Shown here: piece after piece, positions 53,801 through 60,900 of the stretch
Numbering within the stretch: the stretch's first letter is position 1
How the letters are laid out: each line of letters opens with the position of its first letter
Source of the DNA: Hassallia sp050875635
GTDB taxonomy: Bacteria > Cyanobacteriota > Cyanobacteriia > Cyanobacteriales > Nostocaceae
Direction: 5' to 3'
DNA: 64,000 nt
NCBI RefSeq assembly: GCF_050875635.1
Contig: NZ_JBPAOH010000020.1
Location: forward strand, 1-64,000
The notes under the pieces: model-generated
Told to the model about the DNA's origin: nothing
The model's input: the letters and a program-made list of their open reading frames with translations, nothing else
The model's database searches: none
Translations under genes and position numbers: made by a program

Positions 53801-54194
53801 ACTGATGAACAGAAAGTTCGGTTTCAGCAGCAATAATTACTGCGACATTTTCACCTTCTTTAATTTGTGCATCTTTCAAAGCGCGATCGGCAACTTTTAG
53901 CAGTAATAATTGTTGCGGATTTAACTTTTCTACTTCATTCGGCGGAATTTTGTAAGCGAAAGTATCGATTTCAAAATCTTTAATGTATGCTCCTATTGGT
54001 GCTTTGCCTTCTGGTAAATCGTACTTCTTAAGTAAGGTTTCTTGCTCTTCGATACCTTGCCATCTTTTCGGTGGTAAAGAAATAAAATGCTGTGTTCCGT
54101 CATAAATGCTACGTTCAAAAGCATCTAATCCATTACACTCACCAAAAAAGGCATCCATACCGACGATGGCAATTTTTGCAGATTGTTCAGTCAT
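50838..54194 (-). CDS. hglC: HglC-type chain-length-factor/acyltransferase subunit
   Basis: 1118 residues. Residues about 1-460 are a ketosynthase fold (IAIVGMDAFFGE ... NIGHTFVASGIASLI) in which the active-site cysteine position reads TAVENSALKAL, with Glu207 instead of Cys, so it is a non-condensing chain-length-factor-like KS. Residues about 600-900 are an acyltransferase with nucleophile elbow FGYSLGE (Ser686). The last 200 residues are low-complexity and end in a helix (FLQARQEFSQQMSEIIQLQ). This resembles PfaB (KS'-AT). Starts 8 bases inside the end of hglD, indicating translational coupling. Confidence 0.88.
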   Translation of the reverse strand: MTEQSAKIAIVGMDAFFGECNGLDAFERSIYDGTQHFISLPPKRWQGIEEQETLLKKYDLPEGKAPIGAYIKDFEIDTFAYKIPPNEVEKLNPQQLLLLKVADRALKDAQIKEGENVAVIIAAETELSVHQLQQRWNFSWQIKDGLNAGEISLPTEKVTQLETIVKDGLHHQVDIGEYLSYIGNIMASRISSLWNFSGPSFTITAVENSALKALEVAEMLLTSGEVDTVLVGAVDLAGGLENVLLRSKLAKINTGVPTLSYDQKVDGWMVGEGAGAVVLKRHDTALERNERIYAVIDALSFGQGYHTATQLNSGIVTADTETVNSVCKQAFQIAGIEPKEIKYLEVYGSGVPQEDEAEIAGLLQAYPPTGDGLDCAIGSVKANIGHTFVASGIASLIKTALCLYHRYIPGCPKWSGVKTPQVWQGSPFYVATESRPWFLGKESTRRVAAINSMGIDGTFAHVILSEQPNQKERSSTYLQQTPFYLFPIAASDRTELLQHLTALQQSIEKSTSLSATASNTFTTFQQNPQAKYALSILGRNKKELTREIESARKGVNNAFEKDIDWLTPLGSYFTAKPLGKQGGIAYVYPAAVNAYVGLGRNLFRLFPKVHNDEIVQSLYKRAADVERLVFPRSLNKLTTRQLETLEKQLLDDSLALFEAEMLHTRLTTTIIQDDFQIKPKFVFGYSLGETSMMVAQGIWSNFYQGSNNFNSSPLFGERLSGAKNAVREYWGLPKATSNDNNFWSNYVLIASAFEVQECIKNENRVYLTQINTPEEVVIAGETAACERVIKTLGCDAFRAPFDHVIHCEPMQSEYEELVKVNTLPTSKKLPDATFYSALEHKPIVLESQAIAHSVAKVLCSQLDFLQLVNQVYSDGAKIFIEAGAGSVCSRWIDKILDGKEHLTVSLNRRGVDDHTSFVKALAKLVSHRVELDLSPLYIQAKETKSQRLPTIRNITLGGKPILSTILSEENRKLFQNQAHKKVVKRIPTQEQTRELINSSKAGSKHNNIPPSQTKQEEVTMKNIIDNSFQPREISQSYQSTATKERITQSIPRPPVVTEINHTVNLNDLRNSQYQKLSNNNSSITKTHTAFLQARQEFSQQMSEIIQLQLACAENLLNQ

Positions 54195-55554
54195 TTTCTT
54201 TTTCCCCTCTTTCGAGAATTAAATGAGCGTTAGTTCCACCAAAACCAAAAGCACTTATAGCTGCACGTTTAACTGATGCTTTTCCGCGCCATTTAGTGGC
54301 ATTTATAACAATTCTTTTAGGTGCAATTACATTGTCATTAGAGCCGATTGGATCGGTGACATTTATTGTTGCGGGAATTACATTTCCACACATGCTTAAA
54401 ATGACTTTCATTAAGCTCACCGAACCGGCAGCAACCATTAGGTGTCCGACATTTGCCTTCACAGAACCGACTAAAGGTGTTGCTTGATGTTCACCAAAAA
54501 ATGTTTCGACAGAGTTAAATTCGGTGGTATCTCCTAATAATGTGCCGGTAGCATGGCACTCCATGTAATCGATATCTTTGGGGCTAAGTTCAGCTTCAGT
54601 GTATGCTCGCTCAAAAGCGAGAATTTGCCCTTGAGAATTAGGACTTAATAAATGCTTGCCCCTACCATCGTTTGAGAGTCCAATGCCGCAAATTGTCGCT
54701 AAAATGTTATCGCCATCTCTGATAGCATCACTGTGTCTTTTTAAGACAAACATCCCTATACCATCGGCGGTAATTAGCCCTCTGGATGTGTTGTCTAAAG
54801 GACGGCTGAGGTCATTTTCGGGATATCCTTGGATACCACAAAAGAACATTCGCAAAAAGAGCGGATCGGCACAACTAATTCCCCCAGCTAGCATTAAGTC
54901 AGCTTTATGCGATCGCAAATAATGAGATGCTAGTTTAATCGCATATGAAGGTGAAGAACAAGCTGCGTCTAAGCAAAAATGAATATTCGATAAAGACAGA
55001 GCTTGAGCGACCATCGCTGCTGGAAATCCTGATATCATAGCGTTATAAGGAGACGCTTTGATAGATGTCGGTAAAGAAGGCAAATGAAAGTCTTTATCTT
55101 GCAAAAGTTCCTGAATTGCTGGCTGTATTGTTTGCTGATAAATAGGAGCAAACAATTGATTAGAAGCTTTTGTAGGTAAAGATAAAGTACCTAAAATTAC
55201 GCCGCATTTAGAGAGTACAGCTTGATTGCCTAAATAACCACTTTGCTGAATCGCTTGTTTAGCAGCGTACAGCGACCATTGAAAAGTGTTATCCAAACTA
55301 GCAAGTAGTTCGGGTGGTAAATTATATTCAGTTGGCTGAAATTTAAAGTTACGGACAAATCCTCCATTGAGGTTATATATTGTTTCGGGTTTCCCTTTTA
55401 CTGAATCGTAAAATATTGCGGGATCTACTCCGATATCCTCAATAGTTAGAGATGATATTGAATCTTTTTCTTCGTTAAGATTCTGCCAGAATTCTTCTGG
55501 GTTTTTAGCCCCAGGGAAAAGGCATGATAAGCCAATTATGGCGATTTTCTCCAC
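54187..55554 (-). CDS. hglD: HglD-type ketosynthase
   Basis: 455 residues: a stand-alone beta-ketoacyl synthase. IAIIGLSCLFPGAKNPEEFW at the N-terminus, catalytic Cys199 in LDAACSSPSYAI, and the two histidines in ECHATGTLLGD and VKANVGHLMVAAG, ending with AFGFGGTNAHLIL. It should catalyse decarboxylative condensation and pair with the cysteine-less KS of HglC as KS-CLF. Overlaps hglC by 8 bases; upstream is a 515-base gap full of repeats. Confidence 0.9.
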   Translation of the reverse strand: MEKIAIIGLSCLFPGAKNPEEFWQNLNEEKDSISSLTIEDIGVDPAIFYDSVKGKPETIYNLNGGFVRNFKFQPTEYNLPPELLASLDNTFQWSLYAAKQAIQQSGYLGNQAVLSKCGVILGTLSLPTKASNQLFAPIYQQTIQPAIQELLQDKDFHLPSLPTSIKASPYNAMISGFPAAMVAQALSLSNIHFCLDAACSSPSYAIKLASHYLRSHKADLMLAGGISCADPLFLRMFFCGIQGYPENDLSRPLDNTSRGLITADGIGMFVLKRHSDAIRDGDNILATICGIGLSNDGRGKHLLSPNSQGQILAFERAYTEAELSPKDIDYMECHATGTLLGDTTEFNSVETFFGEHQATPLVGSVKANVGHLMVAAGSVSLMKVILSMCGNVIPATINVTDPIGSNDNVIAPKRIVINATKWRGKASVKRAAISAFGFGGTNAHLILERGEKEND

Positions 55555-55612
55555 TGCTGATATCCTCGTTTGGGTTTAGCAAAAGGGAGTCAATTCAAAT
55601 TTGAATTGTCTT

Positions 55613-55723
55613 ATACCAAGTTGCGAGTAAAGATGTCATTCTCTCCTCTTATAATCCCGGTTTCTCCAAGAAACCGGGATTCTCGTTTTGAGATAACTTT
55701 TTTACGTCTATGCAACTTGGTAT
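55613..55723. mobile_element. 111-bp MITE-like element
   Basis: Terminal inverted repeats ATACCAAGTTGC (55613-55624) and GCAACTTGGTAT (55712-55723) are exact complements. The centre carries a perfect 13-bp hairpin, AATCCCGGTTTCT with its complement (55653-55681). No coding capacity. It fits a miniature inverted-repeat element; the parent transposase is not in the window. Confidence 0.7.
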
Positions 55724-55738
55724 CAGTAATTACTTGAC

Positions 55739-56069
55739 CTCTTGCAAAAGTCTCCTAACACCCCACCCCCAGCCCCTCCACCCCGTGGTAGAGGGGAGAC
55801 TTTGACTTATGTCAAAGGCGGGGTGGGGTTCTTTTTTTTGATTTATGCAAGAAGTCTACTGAATCCCCGAACTTGAAAGGATTTACGCTATTCCCCAAAC
55901 TGAAAAGGATTTATCAGGATTTACGCTGTTGTCGGACTGGAAGTAATGTTACTCGTTTCCCACTTAAGAAATATTTATTTACAAACCGCAGAGACGCAGA
56001 GAACGCAGAGAAAGATGTGGGAAGAAACTAAAAAATGACAAATTCGTAGTGAGCGCTTTAGCGCTCAAA
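55739..56069. repeat. Stacked dispersed repeats between hglD and the KR-DH gene
   Basis: 55739-55857: CTTGCAAAAGTCTCC ... GGGGAGACTTTGAC and CACCCCACCCCC/GGGGTGGGG, a long self-complementary unit. 55858-55945: two GGATTTACGCT modules. 55983-56012: ACGCAGAG-type repeat. 56047-56069: GTAGTGAGCGCTTTAGCGCTC palindrome touching the stop codon of the next gene. Confidence 0.75.
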
Positions 56070-57803
56070 TTACTTACGCTTGGATAATTGCATGGGCCAA
56101 ATTACGGCTTTTGCTCCCATAATGCGTGAGTAAATTTCTCCTTGGCGACTGTGTAGAATGAAATTAGCTGTGACGCTGGTTTGTGTTTTTCCTTCGATTT
56201 CGCACGAAACATAAAATGGTTCGTTGCATGGTGTGACTGCAAACTGTTCGGAATGAGTTAACTGTCCGGGTAAACAAACTTCTTGATGCAAATGGCTTAA
56301 CCAAATCCATAAGGATTGTGTACTCAAGTCAGTTGTGTAAGGATTGTGCCAGCGAACTGGAAATTGTCCTTGTTGTTGTTCTGTGATGTTTTCCCAAAGA
56401 CATTCTACAGTAATTTTTTCGGAACTGATGTTTAAAACTCTGGTGATTTTTTGAAAGGCTGGTCCGTGAAATAAGGTGGAATCTCCATTTTGATAAAAAG
56501 CTTTACCAGTGGTGGTAATGATGTTATCTTCTTCTAGATTAAGTCCATTATAGATAGGAACGGCTGGCATTTCTCGCAGAAGGGTTACAAAAGCTTTGAA
56601 ATGATAGTGAGTTTTTCCTTCGGGAGTTTTACTCAAAATTGTAGCTTGAAATTCGATACTTTGAGAACCAACTTTAGCAATTTCTTGCAGTTCTAAAATA
56701 TGTTCGTTCGCTAAGGTTTGATTGAAGGTAATTCCTTTCAATACTTTAAATTCTCGACAACTGTTATATGTATAACCTGGATACAGTTCTTCGCAAGCGT
56801 TAATCATCCATGACATCGCGCAGGTTGCTGGCAAAACTTGAGAACCAGCGATTGTATGATCCACTAAAAAGGGATTAGCTTCTAGTGTCATTTTGCGACG
56901 AATGCGATAGGTGCGTAGTTCAGAATCTAACTCTGCTGGTGGTGGAGTAATTGGACTACCGATGACTACTTGTGTGGTAGCGCGATTAATAGCATTGAGT
57001 TCTTTAACTAACATTTTTGTGCCGACTTCTACGGGAATAATATCAATTCCTCTTTCGGCAAAGGCTTTTTTCAGTTCTGGTGTCACCATTCCGCTATCCC
57101 AACCACCCCAGTTGATAGCGACGACGTGACAACCGGGATATTTTTGTTTAATTAGATGAGCCGATTTGTTGAGAATTTCGTTGGCGATCGCATAATCAGT
57201 TTGTCCAATATTCCCATAAAAACCTGCTACGGAAGAAAACAAAACTAAATGTTGCAGTTGGCTGGGATGTACGCAAGCTAAAAGATTTTCTAACCCCTTA
57301 ACTTTTGCCGTGTAAACCTTTTCAAAATCCTGCTCAGTTTTCTTTTCAATCAACTTATCGGCTAAATTACCAGCACCATGTATAATGCCAGTAATAGCAC
57401 CTGTACGCTTGACAACAGCGGCAATTTTCTCTTGCAAGGCGATAGGATCTGTAACATCGACGCTGATATATTCTGCCGTGCTTCCTGCCTTTTCAATGCT
57501 GGAAATTGTCTCTTTAATTTCTCGGCTGGAAATAATGTTGTTATAAACTTTTTGTACACTCATGGGTGTAGGCTTCTCTCCTTGAGAAAGAAGATTTTCC
57601 ATGATGCGTTTTTTCAGTACAGGTTCTTCAAAACAACCTTGAGCAAACTCTGGCTCAGATTGAGCGATCGCACTCCGACCAAGTAATATAAACTTCCCAG
57701 GTTGATGCTGTGCTAATTTGATAACGCACTGCGCTGTAATGCCTCTTGCACCACCACTAACTAAAAAAACTGATGTTGTAGAATTTTGTGTTTGTGTTGT
57801 CAT
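56070..57803 (-). CDS. Ketoreductase-dehydratase protein of the hgl cluster
   Basis: 577 residues. About 1-265: the catalytic half of a PKS ketoreductase, starting directly at FLVSGGARGITAQCVIKLAQ, with VLFSSVAGFYGN and Tyr204 in GQTDYAIANE. About 300-570: hotdog dehydratase with His316 in FLVDHTIAGSQVLPATCAM. The structural (psi) half of the KR is not here but at the C-terminus of HglE, so the ketoreductase appears split between two polypeptides. It should reduce and dehydrate the beta-keto chain. The likely Anabaena counterpart is hglF or hglG; symbol left open. Confidence 0.85.
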   Translation of the reverse strand: MTTQTQNSTTSVFLVSGGARGITAQCVIKLAQHQPGKFILLGRSAIAQSEPEFAQGCFEEPVLKKRIMENLLSQGEKPTPMSVQKVYNNIISSREIKETISSIEKAGSTAEYISVDVTDPIALQEKIAAVVKRTGAITGIIHGAGNLADKLIEKKTEQDFEKVYTAKVKGLENLLACVHPSQLQHLVLFSSVAGFYGNIGQTDYAIANEILNKSAHLIKQKYPGCHVVAINWGGWDSGMVTPELKKAFAERGIDIIPVEVGTKMLVKELNAINRATTQVVIGSPITPPPAELDSELRTYRIRRKMTLEANPFLVDHTIAGSQVLPATCAMSWMINACEELYPGYTYNSCREFKVLKGITFNQTLANEHILELQEIAKVGSQSIEFQATILSKTPEGKTHYHFKAFVTLLREMPAVPIYNGLNLEEDNIITTTGKAFYQNGDSTLFHGPAFQKITRVLNISSEKITVECLWENITEQQQGQFPVRWHNPYTTDLSTQSLWIWLSHLHQEVCLPGQLTHSEQFAVTPCNEPFYVSCEIEGKTQTSVTANFILHSRQGEIYSRIMGAKAVIWPMQLSKRK

Positions 57804-57979
57804 AAATTTAATGTTAGTTGATAGTGGTTAGTTGTTAGTTGATGGTGGTTGGTTGATGGTGGTTGGTTGATAGTTGTTGGTTGATAGTTATTGATTGATA
57901 GTGGTTAGCTGTTGGGTGTTGTATTAACCACTAACAACTATCCCCTAACAACTATCCACTAACAACTATCCACCAACTA
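57804..57979. repeat. 176-bp gap of inverted short repeats between hglE and KR-DH
   Basis: TAGTTGTTGGTTGATAGT-type units give way after 57930 to complementary ACTAACAACTATCCA-type units. Almost the whole gap is repeat, and it can fold on itself. Confidence 0.85.
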
Positions 57980-60900
57980 CTAACAATTCGCGACGCTGAC
58001 GATGGTTACTCTACCTTGCGAACCATATCCAACTTCACTGATACAATTATTCGGGTCGTGAAGTTCGGCAATGATATGTTGTGCTGACTCTTGAGCGCTA
58101 ATAGCAGGATGTAAGTCAATTGCTCGACAAAATACTTTTTGCCATTCCCATCTCAAGGTTTTAGTTAATCCAAATAAACCGGCACTAATGGGACCATAAT
58201 TTACTTTATGTTCCAGTCCAAATGCTCCATCAAGACGCGCAGTGGTGCAGAAACAACTGCGTCCATAACGTGCCGCTTCATTCAGGGATTTTTTCAAATG
58301 TTTTGCTATCAGAAAAACGTGTTTAACGATCGCCTTTTCTTCTGCAAGATAAGGAATTTTCCCGTTGTGGCTGACTTGAAAGGCTGGATTGAGATGGATG
58401 AAAGCTCCAACCGCGCCATAATTAGTAGCGATCGCACTCAATTGTTGTTGCAAATGTTCCTCTGTTAAATCCAACAACTTGACATTAATCACTCCTGCTG
58501 GTAGAAGCGATGTTTGAAAAACTATCGATTGCGGGAAACTTAAAACAACCACTTTCCAGCCTTTGTCTATCAGTAATTCAGCCACTTGAGAAGTAGTGAG
58601 GGAACCATCATCGGTAATTAAACAGATGTGTCCCTCTGGTAAATTGAAGTCTAAAGAATCGGGTGGGGGCAGGATTTTGAGTTGGACGGGACGACGTTGT
58701 ACATTATGTTTAACGTTGTCTAATTCCTCGTCTGACTCATACTGAAACTTTTTTTTTTCACCTCCAACCAGCTTCTGGAGATAATCGACAATTTGACCGA
58801 TGGTGCGTAAATCTCCCAATTCTTCTACATTCGGCTTGGGTAAATCGGGATACATTTCTTGCATCGCACCCAAGATTTCTACCCGTTTGATTGAGTCAAT
58901 CCCCAAATCAGCTTCCATATCCATGTCGAGTTCTAACATCTCTACTGGATAGCCGGTTTTATCACTGGTGATGGCTAACAAAGTTGCACCTAAGTCTGCA
59001 ATCTCACTAGCTGCTGATGCATCTATTGTTTCAACTGTTTTTGTGACTTCGATTTCCGTAACTACTGGCTGAGGAATAACAATTGCCGGAACTTCCGTAG
59101 CTGTTTGTACTTCTTGAATAGCTATTTCTACGGAAACTTTTTGCGAAGCATGAGATTGCAGATATTCGACAATTTGACCGATAGTGCGTTTTTCTGCTAA
59201 TTCTTCAAGATTTGGCTTGGGCAAGTCAGGATACATTTCCTGCAACGCACCGAGGATTTCTACCCGCTTAATCGAGTCAATTCCTAAGTCAGCCTCCATA
59301 TCCATTTCCATTTCCAGCATCTCGACTGGGTAGCCTGTTTTATCGCTGGTAATGGCTAAAAGGTTGTTACCCAACTCAGTCAAGTTTACCGTTGTATCAG
59401 AAGTAGTTGCTAATGTAGATTGTGTGCTGATTGCTACATTAACGTTGACTGCGGGTGCTTCGACAATCGGTTGCGGTGGTGTTTCTACAACCTTGGCGGT
59501 GACTGCGGGTGCTTCAACTACAGGCTGCGGTGGTGTTTCTACTACCTTAACTGTGACTGCGGGTGCTTCCACAACAGGTTGCGGTATTACTGGGGTAGTG
59601 ACTGCGGGTGCTTCAACTACAGGCTGTGGTGGCGTTTCTAGAACCTTGACTGTGGGTGCTTCAACTACAGGTTGCGGTATTACTGGGGTAGTGACTGCGG
59701 GTACTTCCACAACAGGTTGGGGTGCTGTTTCCAATACCTTAGCGACAGGTGCGGATGCTTCTACAACAGGTTGATGGTTGACGGTATCTGAAGAACCTAG
59801 TCCCCAGTCCCTAGTCTCCAGTCCCCCAGAAACTAACTGAGCATACTCTTGCTGTATCAGTTGAAAAAAGCTCTTGGTATACTCTACCTGTTCCTTGAGA
59901 TACTGCTCATGAATGCGTAGGGTTTCACCTTGTTGAGAGTGAAACTGCATCATGCTACGCTCTAAACTTGCTTTGAGAAATGGTAAAAGTTCTGACGCTG
60001 ACTGTGAAGAGTTACCAGCAAACACAGAATTCTGCTGTTGCATCAGTTGGAAAAATGTTCTCGCATATTCCATCTGATGATTTAGATAAGTTCCGTGAAG
60101 TTGTAAATTTTCGCTTTGATTTTGCTGAAACTGTGTCAGGAGGAACTCTAAACTTTCTAAAACCTGTTGGTAATTTAAAGGTTTTTCTGGCTTGGGCATA
60201 TGCGACTCCAGAACTAATTGATGAGATGGCGCAGGTTGGATCTCAGGAATTTCTTGTGTGGTAATATCACTCACCGCAGAGGTATTGATAGGCGCAGGTT
60301 GGATCTCAGGAGTTTCCTGTGTGGTAATATCACTCACCGCAGAGGTATCGATAACGGCGTTTTTATTGTGTCCGTTGCTTTTGATGACTGCTGGTGTGGG
60401 AGTAGTCACTTCTAACTTCACTTCCACCCCTTCTTCAGTGGTAAAGACGGGAACGACAAGCGCATTATCTTCAGATTGGCTGACGGGTAATGTTACTTGA
60501 TGTCCGTCTTGCAAAGCTGTAGCAAAGGCGTTTTTCGTTTTTTCAGAGCGATAATTAGTGCCGTTTAACCGGACATTTAACGCTTTGTTTTTCTGGGTTG
60601 GGGGAACTTGCGGTGTAAGTTGGTAGGGGTCGAGATTTTTTAGAGACAAACCAGCGACGCGCAACTGTACTACAGCTTCTCGCAAAGAACGATCGCTATC
60701 TTTTTGAGCGCTGGGATTCAAAGCGATCGCTAAATGCGGGCGATCGCCTAAAATATCTTTCACCAAGTTAGAAAGAATTCTCCTCGGTCCGAACTCCACA
60801 AAGCAGTAACCACCCGCAGCATAGATATTTTCAATCTCCTGCTTAAACAGCACCGATTTGCTGAGGTGAGATTCCAAAACTTGGTGAATTGCTTGCGGTT

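Noticed and set aside
59352..60500. Plus-strand genes opposite hglE (Gly/Thr-rich products)
   Set aside because: Antisense shadow of the Pro/Val-rich linker; no independent evidence.
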